From contig CAWZYM010000190.1 of the NCBI GenBank assembly GCA_963966185.1, positions 31,001 to 95,000 of the forward strand: DNA of 64,000 nt, given 5' to 3'. The notes beneath the pieces were generated by a model. It was not told the origin of the DNA and searched no databases. It saw only the letters and a program-made list of their open reading frames with translations. The translations under genes were made by a program, and so were the position numbers. The stretch comes from Rhabditoides inermis (taxonomy: Eukaryota; Nematoda; Chromadorea; Rhabditida; Rhabditidae). This document shows, piece by piece, positions 1-36,004 of the stretch. Each line of letters opens with the position of its first letter. The first letter of the stretch is position 1.

Positions 1-235
1 AAAGTAGTTGAGAGTAAGAGAAGGTAACGGTAGAGATTGGTTGGAAAAAAAGAATCTGGGGTGTTTGAGAAAGTGTGTGGACCGGGGGTCCGGGACAGTT
101 TACATATGTCTAGCAGGGAGTGGAGTACATTGTACATAGGAAATGAGTTTATTGAAAATTTGATTTATTGATAATGTCTATTATGGCTATTTTGCCTGAA
201 AATACCTGACAAGCATATTATGCCTGATTTTGCAG
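1..235. other. Intron sequence upstream of first visible exon
   Basis: No coding exon is recognised here. It ends in a TTTTGCAG acceptor at the first exon of the ATAD5-like gene, so it is read as an intron of that gene. Confidence 0.5.
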
Positions 236-3200
236 GTGCACGCGCTGTGCAGTGAACTCGGCGCGTCTGTTCTGGAGATGCACGCTGGGGAGAAGAGAAA
301 CGGGGCGGAAGTGAGGAGGAAGCTGCAGGGAGCCAGCCAGACACACAGGGTGAGGGGGGAGAGGAGGGAGAGAGAAAGAAGGGAGAGAGAAAGGAGGGAG
401 AGAGAAAGGAGGGAGAGAGAGAGGAGGGAGTGGGAGAGGGAGGGAGAGGGAGAGGGAGAGAGAGAGAGGGAGGGAGAGGGAGGGAGAGAGGAGGGAGAGA
501 GAGGAGAGGGAGAGGAGAGAGGGGGGTGAGGTGTGTTTGAGATTGTATGTTTCATTCGTATCATGAGTGTGTGGGTGGATCGAACTTATTCAATTCGCTG
601 CATGGCTTGGTTTGAGAATGCATGTTTCACTGCAATAATTAGATTCTCAATGATTGTATGCTATTAATCGATCCTTTTTTCCTGTTTTTGTAATTCAGAT
701 TCAGTGCTCCATCAAATGAACTTATTCGTCATTATGGTCATCATTTTCCTTCAGGTTTCTTCGGCCGAGAGCCTTCGCTCGTTCTTTGGCGGCAAGAAGG
801 AGAAGGAAGAGGGTGGGTCGAATCATTTTTTTTTCTCCTGTGTTTATTACTATTATAAATGATAGTACATCATTTTTACATTCTAATTGATCTTGACAGT
901 TTTCACAGAGTTTTAGGAATACTGTAGCCACCGTGCAAGCTCATATATAATAGACAACGCAATGTCCGTCTGTTTGTTACGCTCGCAACTCGGATTAATG
1001 TCTCAACTTAATGTCTCAATTAATGATTAATGTCTGAAAGTCTCTCTCTCCAGCCGCCGCCTGCTCGCCGCTGACTGTGATCCTGGTGGAGAACGTGGAC
1101 GTGTGGTGCGCGGACGACAAGGAGTTCCACGCGGCGATCAAGGGGGTCGCACTGGCGGTGGGTTATCAGTAATCATATTATCAGATCACTGATCATTTAT
1201 CATCTGTGGATGGGGTAGGTAGAATACATTGATAACTTTGAATCGGAAGTTCCTGCGGCGATTGAGGGAGTAGCGCAAGCGGTGGGTTATCAGTCATTAT
1301 CAGATCAGTGATCTTATGAGCCGGTGGGTTATGGTAGCAGTAATCGGGTAATCCCTTATCAGTAATCCATGGTTTTTGGAGTTTTTCTTTCCAGAATTGA
1401 AAGTTTAGAATTGAATCTGACGTGTATTGTTTGCGAAACGTAATTGTGCGGTTTGCGATGATCACTATGTTGAATGTGAGTGACAGATTTAATAAGTTGA
1501 TTTGTATTTCGACCAAATATTGTGTTCAGGAAAGTAGTCGGGGAAGTGATTGTGGAGTGAAACGTATCATATTACTACATAACTAATATTAATAGTATAA
1601 AAGTAACACTTGTTGCTGTCAGGCCCGCGTTCCCGTTGTGTGGACGTGCGAGAGAGAACCGAGGGCGGAGCTGATGAGGGAGCCGGTCATGCAGAGGGAG
1701 ATGAAGGTGGGGGAGAGAGAGAGAGAGAGGGGGGGAGAGGGAGAGAGAGAGAGAAAGGGGAGAGGGAGAGCGATTGGGAGAGAGAAAGAGGAAGTAAAAG
1801 GTGGGATTGGGAGGGAAGGAGAGGAGGGAAATATGAGAGGCAGATAAGAATCCCCTTTCAGCTCACCCTCACTCGTCCGCCGCCGGCTCGCGTCGTGGAC
1901 TATGTGCGGGTGAGTTCGGGGATTTTGTATGTTCATTCGGTATCTTGGATTGCCGACAATTCACTCGACCAGTGTGGATGAGCGTGCGCTACGTATAGTT
2001 TGTGGATCCGTTTATGTACTTAATGAAATAGGTTTCACGACGAGATTATACATGTTTTGTGTGTTTCTATTGTAATCCGATGTTTCTTTGACGTACCATA
2101 CAAGTTACTATACGTCCTACTAAACATGCTTATTTTACACCATTATCATCAATAACACGCAATAGAGATATCACAAAGAAAACGCGAATTTGGATCAAGT
2201 GGTTTGCGACTCCCAGCATCTTTCCACCTGAGCCTTCCATCAACCCGGAGTCTCATCAGAGATGAAGTTGATGGAAAGTGTTCACTATCATTCCCCCATT
2301 TCTTTTTAGATATGAATATTTGATTTGATGTATATCTCGTCAAGATGCGGTCAGTCTCTTCGAAACCCATTCGGGAGTGTTTCGAAGGCATAGCAAGGCA
2401 TTCCGAACTGTTCGGGAGTGTTCGGGAGTATTCCGAAGGCAACTCGGGAGTGTTCTGGGGGCGATTCGAAAGGCGATTCCGAAGTGTTTCGGAGGAATTC
2501 GGGTGTGTTTTGAAGAGACTGACCACAATTTCAGGGTTGTCTCGCCGGTCTGCTGGGTTGTGTGCCGTCTCTGGCCTGCGTGGAGAGGGCAGTCTCGCGG
2601 GCGGGCGGCGATGTTCGCGCGGTGCTGAACGATGTGCAGTGGGCGGGCGGCAGGGTCGGCAGGGCAGAGGGAGGGGGAGAGGTGGGTGGATGGGGAGAAA
2701 GGGAGAGGGGAGAGGGAATGGTGATGCTTATCAGAGGAAGGAGATGTAGAGGTCACGGCAATTCGCAGTTGATAATTTGTGGGTGGGCGGAGCTGCGCTA
2801 CAAAAACGCGCGGATCGTGGCAGGACCAGTAGCTACAAGCGAGGCTCCGCCCACTGCTTTTCGAGACCGAATGGATGTGAGGGCGGGAAGGATGAAGTGG
2901 GAGCGTTATGCTCATGTTTTTTATGTGCTGTCTAGTCGTTGTGTAGTTGATTTCGTACCTACCAGTATAGTCAATATCTATAGTGTGTTGATAGTGTTTT
3001 TGTAGTTTTTGTTTCCCTTGCAGATCACTCTGTCCTGCCACCGTCCCGCCCATCCCCTCCTCCCTGCCACCGCCCCCCGCGAGTGGGAGGAGCGCCCCTC
3101 GGTGTGGACAGGGAGGGAGAAGAGGAGGGAGAGGGAGAGGAGGGAGGACAGACACATGAGGAGCATGTGGCAGCGGGGCGCAGTCGAGAAGGTGCGTTGG

Positions 3201-6111
3201 TGTTCTCGTTCTTCTTTTGTTCATGTTAGTTTGTTCTTCTCATTGAAGTATAGGAGACTGGGAGTGGTGCGTTGTGATGAATTCAAACTGTAGAGAAGCA
3301 GGTAATGATCAGTGGGGAGCGGTCGTTTGGGTACTCATTGTTGTAGAGGAGAGCGGAGAGGGTGGGTGGGGCTACTTTTTAATAATAGTTTCTAATTATA
3401 TAATATAGGATTAGTATTTTATTAGGTAGCGGGGAGCAAACCCATGGGTTTGGGTATGGTCATTGTCATTGTAGTTTACTATATACGCATCAGTATTGTT
3501 TTATCTTGGTCGCGGCTACCCGGCTACGCATTGCAGTATCCTGTTGATTGGTAGTTTTGTGTTTGGAGTGGTGCATACTTTTGATGGGTTTTTCACCTTG
3601 ATACTTTAGTCTGGAAAGTGTAGAGGGTGGGTGCTAGCTGGTTTGTTTTGGATTGCGATTGGTAATACAGGTTTTGGTGTCAGCTTCAGCTCTTGTGCTG
3701 TGTCTCGTTGTACTCATCCTCTCTTCTTGCAGTCTAGTCTTGTCTGTTCTTGTGACCAATACTCCACTGGCTGTCTTGTTATATCATCATTCATTTATTG
3801 CATCTAAACAATAGTTTACGGATCAATGGTACACATACACTTATATGATCACAGGAACGTCGAGAAAATATGAGAGGAGTTTCAATTGTTCATCGATTAG
3901 GGAAAGGAAATCTGAGTACGGTAGGGAATACATACTGAGCTGAATTTTATTTACAATTTCGAAGCAACGATGAGTGAAGAAAGCTTTAGTTTGTATGTAT
4001 ATATATACAATGTCCTTATCCTTTTAGCTTTCCTTATTCCCTCGCCCCGCCCCCTCGTGGGCGCAGCAGCAGCAGCAAGGTTGGCAGGTGGAGATGGGGC
4101 GACACCGGCTGGCAGACGTGGCGGCGTGTGTCAAGGTGAGGAGGGGTTGGATGATGACGGAAGGACCTGCGTTTGTGATGGGGGGTTGTATGTTGATCGT
4201 GTGGGATAGTTTAGATTGGTGAAGGTGCATTGACAAGAGGGGAGGAGGGAAGGGAGGTTGACTGTAGCATTTGGTGGAGGATCCACCTCGACTGTAGGTA
4301 CGCAAGGTGACGGTGGGTATAGGATGGTGACTTCAGGCCTGTAGATCTGTAGGATGTGAGTTGATGGGAATTGGATTTTTAATGTGTGGGTAGTAGTATT
4401 GATGCGAGAACATACAGTAATAACTGATGCGTTTCAAAAAAATCCGTGTCGAATAGTCAACATTGAATGAGACAAAAGGACTGTTTATACTACACAACGC
4501 GTCAAATTGACGCGCTGCGTCAAGCGTCAAAGTTGACGCCTCGCGTCAAGATTTTTGACGCCCCGCGTCAAGAACTTTGACGCCCCGCGTCAAAATTTGA
4601 CGCGAGGCGTAAAAAAAACCAAGGAAAAGTGATGTCACTTTGACTCAGCGCGTCAAATTTTGACGCGGGGCGTCAAAGTTCTTGACGCGGGGCGTCAAAA
4701 TTCTTGACGCGAGGCGTCAACTTTGACGCTTGACGCAGCGCGTCAATTTGACGCGTTGTGTAGTATAAACGGTCCTAAAGTGCGTACTCGGCGCGATGGA
4801 ATATGTCGAATCCTAATTCCTATGTTACATATACGCCTACAATATCAATCAATATCAATAGTTTATCCGGAATCGTTATATCTGAATATGACAAACAATC
4901 ATAACGATATGAAGCATCCAGTAGTGCTTAAGATACTAGTAGGCTAACGCCGGGGAAAGACAGGTAGGCTGACAAGGTTAGTGGTGGGAAGACGATACTT
5001 GATCGATTATCGTTCCTGGACCATACGCATACGCAATGATCTCTTTCTCGCAGAACTTCCACCTTGTCCGCTCGTCTCTGGCGCGTGACTACGTGCCTGC
5101 TCTTGTCGCCATTGACGGAGCAGAGAGACAGAGGAGGGAAAGGGAGCAGGAGCAGAATGGAGCAGGTGGAGGAGTGGGAAGGAGGGGACGGTGAGTGGGT
5201 GAGAGGGATCGGATCGATGTGTATGATCGATTTTTTCGCTGTTTTTATGCACGTCTTCAGATGTACCCACACAACGCGCGAGAATAAGTTGATGAGTAAC
5301 TGTATTTAAACGATTTTTTTTCTGGAGTTGGTGTGAAAGTGGGAGAAGGTCGTCAAGTCAAAACAAATCAATTGTTTATTCTGAATTGCAAAGTTGAAGT
5401 TAGGAAAGGGAGTAATCTATGAATTATGGGATAATATAATGATTATATATATAATAATAATATAATATAAGAATTATTATAATTATAAAAAATAATTATG
5501 GGATGATTGTCGTTTCAGCACGCGGTTTATGCACTACTTCTCGGAGGTGCGGCAGTGGCACGAGAATCGATCGATCGACCAGACGGGCGGGCTGGTGCAG
5601 GCGATACAGCCATTCAGGTAGGGGGGGAGAGGGAGGGGGAGGGACGGAGATTGAGACGGAAGGAAGGGGGGGGGAGAGAAAGAGAGAGATTGGGGGAGGG
5701 AGGGGAGCGGGAGAGATGGATAGAGAGAGGGGGAGGGAGGGAGAGAGAGAAAGAGAGAGAGAGAAGGAGAGGGAGAGAGATGAAAAGCGGGGTGAGAAGG
5801 GGGAGAGGGTGAGGTAGGAAGAATGAGAAACAGAGTATGAGATGGTCTGTAGGCTAGGCAGTGTTGAAAAGTTGTGATGATTATGTTTCACTGAGAGTGT
5901 AAGAATAGGGTCTGAACAGGATCAATTAATTGACATATGAGTGATAATCAATTAGGAAAAACAAATCAAATCAAATAGAAATCCAATAATATAAAGAAAT
6001 CAAATAAGAAAAAAAATGTAAATAGAAATCAAAATCAAATAGAAATAACGGGCGATGCATTTAGGTTGTGGATGCGTGGTGAATAGGTGGTGATTGTATG
6101 TAGACCATCTC

Positions 6112-6153
<42 letters not shown>

Positions 6154-6166
6154 CCTGTCTCTCTCT

Positions 6167-6213
<47 letters not shown>

Positions 6214-6592
6214 GTGTGCTACTTTATATTAGAAAATAAGAACAATTTTCATGGCATACGAACAGTTTCATATATGTCATGTTGGATTCATATTGTGGAT
6301 TGGATTGGATTATGGCAATAGTTGACGTGTGGGCTAGTTGACGTGCAAAATTAGTTTTAAAACCATGTATGTGATATATAAGTGAAGAAGACATAATGAT
6401 TAATAAGTATGAATATACAAAAATGTATGTTGTATGTTGGAAATGATTTCACTTATTCAGGATGACGACTCTTCTCGGACAGATCACTGCTATCAGTGTC
6501 TCCCTCGATCCGTGAAAAGAAGAGAAGAGGAGTCCGAGAGACCATATTGGATCTCGGCACATCTTCCTGCACCGTCCATTAGTGTTGGGTCG
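236..6592 (+). CDS. ATAD5/ELG1-like AAA+ protein, 3' part (5' end outside window)
   Basis: ATAD5/Elg1 is the large subunit of an RFC-like complex that unloads PCNA from DNA in the nucleus. Exons read: 236-349, 755-812, 1054-1157, 1623-1706, 1862-1909, 2535-2681, 3024-3191, 4088-4135 (or from 4067), 5054-5190, 5519-5617, and a last exon from 6461. Phases agree up to 5617. The first exon encodes the segment just after Walker A (HALCSELGASVLEMHAGEKR, then a KLQGASQTHR stretch matching the family's QLKEATQSHQ). Exon 3 holds the Walker B strand TVILVENVDVW. Exon 6 has GGDVRAVLNDVQWAGG, the sensor-2/lid-like segment. Exons 9-10 resemble the C-terminal part of the family (DYVPALVAIDGAERQRR; RFMHYFSEVRQWHENR). 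The Walker A exon lies before the window. The final exon is uncertain: the phase-compatible frame stops at about 6514, while a second open frame with RSVKRREEESERPYW runs on into a MITE. Identification comes from remembered family motifs, not a search. Confidence 0.72.
352..530. repeat. (GGGAGAGA)n purine tract
   Basis: Simple GA-rich repeat filling the intron after the first visible ATAD5-like exon. Both strands give arginine/glutamate- or serine/leucine-rich open frames that are not genes. Confidence 0.9.
1225..1320 (+). other. Degenerate copy of the preceding exon end plus donor; possible alternative exon
   Basis: Bases about 1246-1314 repeat the end of the ATAD5-like exon 1054-1157 together with its donor and following intron: GCGGTGGGTTATCAGT is identical in both. 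The copy stays open in the same frame (EVPAAIEGVAQA against EFHAAIKGVALA) and keeps a GTGGGT donor. A GTAG acceptor at 1218-1221 would give a compatible exon. It could be a mutually exclusive exon or a decaying duplicate. The sequence alone does not decide. Confidence 0.45.
2347..2525. mobile_element. MITE-like element, copy 1 (ends GCGGTCAGTCTCTT)
   Basis: The left end GCGGTCAGTCTCTTCGAA is answered by an inverted right end TTGAAGAGACTGACC. The interior consists of short degenerate repeats of TTCGGGAGTGTT / TCCGAAGTGTTTCG. It ends about 10 bp before the acceptor of the next ATAD5-like exon. A second copy lies at 56827-56964. Confidence 0.7.
4483..4774. mobile_element. Foldback element made of TGACGCG repeats
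   Basis: Two long inverted arms (about 4489-4610 and 4649-4770) separated by a short AT-rich spacer of about 40 bp. The outer ends are GGACTGTTTATACTACACAA and its near-complement at about 4755-4775. Within the arms TGACGCG, TTGACGCC and GGGGCGTCAA alternate, so each arm is itself internally repetitive. It lies in an intron of the ATAD5-like gene and shows no coding capacity. Confidence 0.8.
5615..5815. repeat. (GGGAGA)n purine tract
   Basis: GA-rich simple repeat beginning right after the donor of the ATAD5-like exon 5519-5617. Confidence 0.9.
6117..6212. repeat. (CT)n microsatellite
   Basis: Near-pure CT dinucleotide repeat in the last ATAD5-like intron. Confidence 0.95.
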
Positions 6593-6702
6593 ATTAAGTA
6601 AAATTCGATTAATTGATTAATCGAAAAATTAATTGAAACCTTCGATAAATCGATTAATGATTTCTGAATTTTTTTGAAAGTCGATTAATCGACCCAACAC
6701 TA
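6580..6702. mobile_element. hAT-type MITE with perfect TIR and 8-bp target duplication
   Basis: The 123-bp element begins TAGTGTTGGGTCGATTA and ends with its exact inverted complement TAATCGACCCAACACTA. It is flanked by CCGTCCAT on both sides (6572-6579 and 6703-6710). The interior is AT-rich and itself palindromic, with repeated ATTAATCGA. An 8-bp target duplication with TAGNGTTG-like ends is the hallmark of hAT elements. It has no coding capacity. It sits in the presumed last exon or 3' UTR of the ATAD5-like gene. Confidence 0.88.
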
Positions 6703-7013
6703 CCGTCCATCACTCACTTCAAGTTGCGTGTTTGTCAATATTGTTTCAATTGGATTGCCCCTATCTGTTGGATACACGTGAGCGTTTGATCCTTGCTATA
6801 CGATTGGCGGTATTTTGATCATGTTGTCTGTAGATTTTCTGTTTATTGCCTAGTTGTGGTCCCATAGTGAATGCAGTTTGGTTGTCTTTTTTACGGTTTC
6901 TTTTCGGTATTCTCCTCCCAAATTCAAATCTTCGGTGAAGATTCCGTTAATTTATGCTCAAATCGTCTTTTAAAATTGTCACGTTACAATATTATTGTAT
7001 TAATGAGCGTTGT

Positions 7014-7019
7014 AATAAA
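7014..7019 (+). terminator. Possible polyadenylation signal AATAAA
   Basis: First AATAAA downstream of the ATAD5-like last exon, about 400-500 bp after the candidate stops. It is the most plausible 3' processing signal seen for that gene. Confidence 0.35.
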
Positions 7020-7099
7020 TGTCCAAAAGTGCATTTCAATTGTGCATTGTGCTTTGATATTAAATATATATTAAATGGTCAGCTGACTACAATGGGTTT

Positions 7100-7204
7100 T
7101 GTGTGTATTCTATTCTCTCTTCGCATCTGATAGGGTTTGCACGTTGTGGACACTGATTGCGCCTCGGAAGACACGACCTGATGCGTCCTCTCTCTCCCCC
7201 CCTC

Positions 7205-7295
<91 letters not shown>

Positions 7296-9095
7296 TTAAG
7301 CAAGAGAGAGAAGCGAGCGCTAATATTGTTTTGTGGTGGTGGCTAGCGGGAGAAGGAGCAGAGAGGAGGGAGGAGAAGGGAGAAGGAGGGAGGGAGCTCT
7401 CTCTCTCTCGCTCCAGAGGCATCTCACTCCCGACGTCCTACTCGACGAGAGAGTGTGGATGCGAAGAGGGCCGAGTCGGCCAGAGTGCGCGCGGAGAGAG
7501 CGTGCGCGTCGCGGAGTGCGGCGAGGGAGATCGATAGTGGCGTGTGGCCATGGGAGGGGAGAAGCGGCCGGGGGCGGACGCGGCAGCGATGCGGCACCAG
7601 CCGCCGACGGACCCTCTCCTCTCGATTTGGGACCACCCCGGTGACGATGGTCCGCAGGATTGCTACTGTCACTGCCTGTTCGCACCTCTATTGAGAGTGC
7701 TCCGTAATTAGTCTGCACTGCCGCCAGCTGGGTCTTCTATTGCCCTAGGGAGACGGCGTTTTTCTCACCCACTGTCGCATGCAAATGAGGCTCGCTCTCG
7801 TGTTTCTCTGCGCTCTCTCACTTTCTTCCAGCGCTTTCTCTCTATCCCCTCTCCCTCTCTCTTCTACACGAGCATCGATTTCATCGCCCGGTGTCCGTTT
7901 CGGGATTTTTAGCTGCTGCTGGCTGGCGCGTCTCAGGTGCATCGCACCAGCTTTGCGCCTGCCCGTGACGCGGATGTGGTGTTTTGGAGGGTTATTGATT
8001 GGTTGAGGTATTCAAGTGTGTTGTTTCTACTCAGGCTGCTCATTTCGTGTGCATGAGAAGGACAGATGTTTCTGTTACCAGCCCCGAACGCCGTTCATTT
8101 CCAATTTCACGCTTTTTTGCAGCGTTTGCAAAAAAAGTGACCGATAGCCGCAGGCGGTAGTCATTATTGCAAGCTGTTTCCGGGGCCTGGATTCATTTTG
8201 AATAGATCGTGCTCCGGGTTATTGGTTATTTTGTTCCATGCTCCACATTCCCTATTATGTTCGAATTTGCATATTCTATCGCTAATTCAAATTTGATTGG
8301 ATTAGGGTTCGCATTAGGATTTGGCGTCGGCATACTACATTCGCTGCGTTTGCACAAATGGATGGCGACTCGATTTCTTTCCATACACGTCTCTCACCTG
8401 CTCGTCTTGAGTGCTTCAGCAATAGCCCATTCCCTCCCTCCCTCTCTCTCCTTCTTTTCCTCTCTCCCTCCCTCCCTCCCTCCCTTCCTCCCTCCCTCTC
8501 AAGCACCGTTCCATATCCATATACGGCGATTTTTTTGCGCGCTCTCCGCTCGGCTCTTTTTCTTCGGACGGTGTACATTATCCGTGGTTGTGTGTGTGTG
8601 TGTGTGAGAGAGAAAGGATTAATGAGCCGTGGTGTGATTGAATCCCCCCCCTCTTTTGCTCCCTATTCTATATAGCCGTCTATTCGTTTTATTTGGCTTT
8701 TTGTGCGTGATAGATGTTGCAGTCGGGATGCTTTATATCATTTGTACCACGCATGCGTCTTTGATGTTCATAGCAACTCGAAAGTTGCATTTTGTATTCG
8801 AAAAAGAGAAAGAGCTCCGATTCCGCTGTGATTTGCGAATCATTCCTCGCGCGTTCTTTTTCATTCATTCCCGCATCTATTTCCACTTCGATTCATTCGA
8901 ATAGTGATGAATGCGCGCTGCTGCTGCTCCTCCTCCTCCTCCTCATCTCCTCCTTTGCATTCTCTCGCTGCTCCACACGTTCCCAAGCGTTCCCCTCCCA
9001 GTCCAGTTGACGTCATAATTGGGAGGAGAAGTGACTGCTGCTCCGCCGCGCAGGCGTTGGAGCAGGAGCAGTGGTGGAGCAGTAGAAGCATCGAT

Positions 9096-9161
<66 letters not shown>

Positions 9162-9555
9162 GCTTCTCGCATGCAATTACGTACCTGTGTGTGTGCGTGT
9201 GTGTGTGCTTCGGACCGCTCTCTCTCTCTCTCCCTGGATGGAATGTGGAATGTGCGCGCGTATCCTCACGTCTCTCTCTCTCCCTCTCTTCTTCTCTCCC
9301 TCTCTCTCTCTCTCCTTCTCTCTCCTTCTCTCTCCCTCTCTCTCTCCCTCTCTCCCTCTCTCCCTCTCTCCCTCTCTTTCTACTCGACTTATGCCCAATT
9401 GTCTTTCTCTCTCTCTCTCTCCCGTCACGACTCGCCACCCTAATTGACAATAGTCGACGCGCAATTACTCAGTGAAACGTATCGGGGGGGAGGGGTGAAA
9501 CGTATCCCGCGTCCCGGAAGAGAGCTCGCGGCTCCGTTTTGAGAGGACAGTGGAG

Positions 9556-9611
<56 letters not shown>

Positions 9612-10792
9612 ACGCTCGTTTTGAAATTCGAGCACCGGCCACGTGGGAGACGGCTTCGAGTGTTGCATTTTGAATTTGGTCGGAGTGAGTGTCTGCTCTG
9701 CGTCTAGCTAGACAGACCTGGTCACGGCGGGATAGACTATAGCCGCCTCTTTCTCTAGCCCTCCGTTTCTCTCTCTCTCTCTCCTATTCTCGCATAATCC
9801 TGTGTTTATGAGATTATGGAAGCCGCCGCGGTGTGGGGAGTGAATCGATGATTTATTCCTTGGGAGAGAGAGAGAGGGAGAGAGGGAGGGAGGGAGGGAG
9901 AGAGAGGGAGGGAGAGAGACGGCGTGTCTCGATTTCTCAGGAGAGGGCGTGTAATTGTATTTGTCTGATCAGCACACTGCTTACCTAAGCGCTCACTTAC
10001 TACTTTTTACTGATGTGTTGCTTGAACGAACCTTTATATACATGCTTTTGCAAATCTCTTTTTTATTAGATTCATGAAACTTTAGCTTAATATATGAGAT
10101 CTGTTTTTGATCTCCTATGTTACATGTTTCACAACATTTAGTTCAATCGGCGTAAGTGTTTCCGATTAGTTGCTATACTTTACGGTTCGTAACGGTTTGA
10201 CGTTGTTCATGAATCATTGCGAGCATCATTTTATCCGCTCGGTCGCGACTGTCGAGTTCAAAATCTCCGAAAAACGTTATCCTTTTCTTTTTCATCCTAT
10301 CCTCTTATCCACAGTCTCGCACTGCCGACTCGAACCCCTCGAATCTCGATTTCCTATGTTTCCCGCCGATTACTTTACATTCGCTTGTTTATTTATTTAC
10401 AATGTCGCGTCGTTGTCGTCGTTTTTCCCTTCCGCTCTCTTTTCTGTGGCAAACAACGGCAATTTAGGAGGCGGGAATCTCGGAAAGAGAGAGAGAGAGA
10501 GGGGAGGACTTGGTTCATGCATGCTCGACGTTCCACGTACAGCGCAGAGAGCAGCCTCACCCACGAACACTGTTTGTTTGTTTGTTTGTTTACTTGTTTA
10601 CGCTTTGTTTACAGGCGGCGCGTTGCGCGTCCCTCTCACGTTTCACTCCCGTCCATTCTAGTTGAATAGTTTCTGGTGAGTGTTTCGTAATCTCTTGTTT
10701 TATTGAATCCTTTTTCATCGCTCACTCGATTTTTTTTTGAAACGCGATCTAGTGCCGTCTGAGTGCAGTACTAATAGGCGTTCCCGTTGCGT

Positions 10793-10848
<56 letters not shown>

Positions 10849-10854
10849 TCTCTC

Positions 10855-10897
<43 letters not shown>

Positions 10898-11014
10898 CTC
10901 TTTCATTTCGTTTCGCGTACGATAATCACGTCTAAAATGTTGTCTTCATTCATTAGATAATAAATTACTATCAGTTAAATTATTCATTAAAAAAACTATA
11001 TCTGATTTCCGAAA
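7100..11014. other. Intergenic region / candidate RIM promoter region
   Basis: No exon with recognisable homology was found. The stretch holds large (CT)n/(GA)n tracts (7195-7297, 9101-9171, 9215-9425, 9560-9610, 9865-9920, 10793-10905), a GC- and CpG-rich block at about 7400-7660, and tracts of TTTGTTTG (10571-10600). Given its place directly before the RIM start codon, it probably holds the RIM promoter and 5' UTR exons. No TATA box or factor site can be supported. Confidence 0.4.
7550..7711 (+). CDS. Short open reading frame, 53 codons, doubtful
   Basis: Starts at ATG in the context GGCCATGGGAGG and stops at TAG 7709-7711. The product has a Cys-containing end (DCYCHC followed by LFAPLLRVLRN). 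It lies in the GC-rich block upstream of the RIM gene. No family is recognised, and GC-rich DNA yields such frames by chance. It could be a 5' UTR reading frame or the end of an unrecognised exon. Confidence 0.15.
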   Translation: MGGEKRPGADAAAMRHQPPTDPLLSIWDHPGDDGPQDCYCHCLFAPLLRVLRN

Positions 11015-34906
<23,892 letters not shown>

Positions 34907-35573
34907 GCCGTCCCCGAAAGACCACCCCTATCAACCCTTGCTCAACCATCTATAGTGTCACCCTCTCTCGCGGACCATCACCCCCCCCCCCCCCCCCCAC
35001 AGCTTCGCCCACGGGTCCCGTTTTAATACAGTAATCTCTGTGAGAGCTGGCACGACTAGCAATAACCCCCACTCTTTCTTCCACAGTTTCAATCATTTTC
35101 TTCTCGGTTGACATTTTCTTGGGTTGCATTTGAACAGTTGTGAAACACACACACTTTTTAATTCGTACTAGAGCTTGCTTTCCCCCACCGCGTTTTTTGT
35201 TCTTTGATGAGATGTTTATTATATTTTTACTACATATTTATTATATTTATTGCATAAAGACTATTTATTGATACGTGGTGGATAATGGAGAATGGAATCG
35301 GAACCGTAGAGTCGAAAAGGGTGTCAGTTTTTTTTAATTTTAAAATTATTGTTCATATTTCCATTTTCTTTTTTTTCTCATTTCTCGGTTTTCAGAATGT
35401 CGATCTTATTTGAGTTGACTTTTCCAATATTTCCAATAGGATTATTCTGTTAAAAATCGGGTAATCAAGTTTTTTTTCGGTGAAATTTCTAATGTCGATT
35501 GACCCACATTCCTTTTGTTTTCTGTTTCACCCTCTCTCTCCCCTCTCTCTCTCTCTCACTCTCTCACTCTCTC

Positions 35574-35632
<59 letters not shown>

Positions 35633-36004
35633 ACCCTTATCAATCCCGAATCTCGGTCACCGCCCCCCGCGGCTCCCACTTTCTCTCTCTCATTCCGTAT
35701 CCCATCACTTTCCACATCTCCCCTTTTCCAGCCTTGCCCTCTTTGCTACCATCGACATTTCGTGTGTTTCCCAATGTCGTTTGAAGGTTGTATCATGCGT
35801 CATTATCATTGTCATTATCATATTCATTATCATATCATCATTGCATCAGTGTTGTATCATTTGAAATGTAGATAATTCATCATAGATTGTAGACGATCCC
35901 TTTTCGAAGCTGTTCATACCACATGTTCATTTCCGTCCGTGTTCTCTTCACCGTAGAACATGTCGTATGCTGGCATTATGACGTCACTTCATACGCTTTT
36001 CCAG
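34907..36004. other. RIM 3' UTR and intergenic region before the collagen
   Basis: Contains a C14 run (34981-34998), AT-rich DNA and CT tracts (35530-35630). No clean AATAAA was found for RIM and no other exon is recognised. Just before the collagen ATG lies ACGCTTTTCCAG, which may be a spliced-leader acceptor. Confidence 0.4.

Noticed and set aside
2340..3224. 294-codon minus-strand frame
   Set aside because: It crosses a MITE and two ATAD5-like plus-strand exons. Proline-rich, with no recognisable motif.
8080..8170. Possible structured RNA around TTTTTTGCAGCG / TTGCAAAAAAA
   Set aside because: Pairing is short and AT-based. No supporting conserved structure or repeat could be shown.
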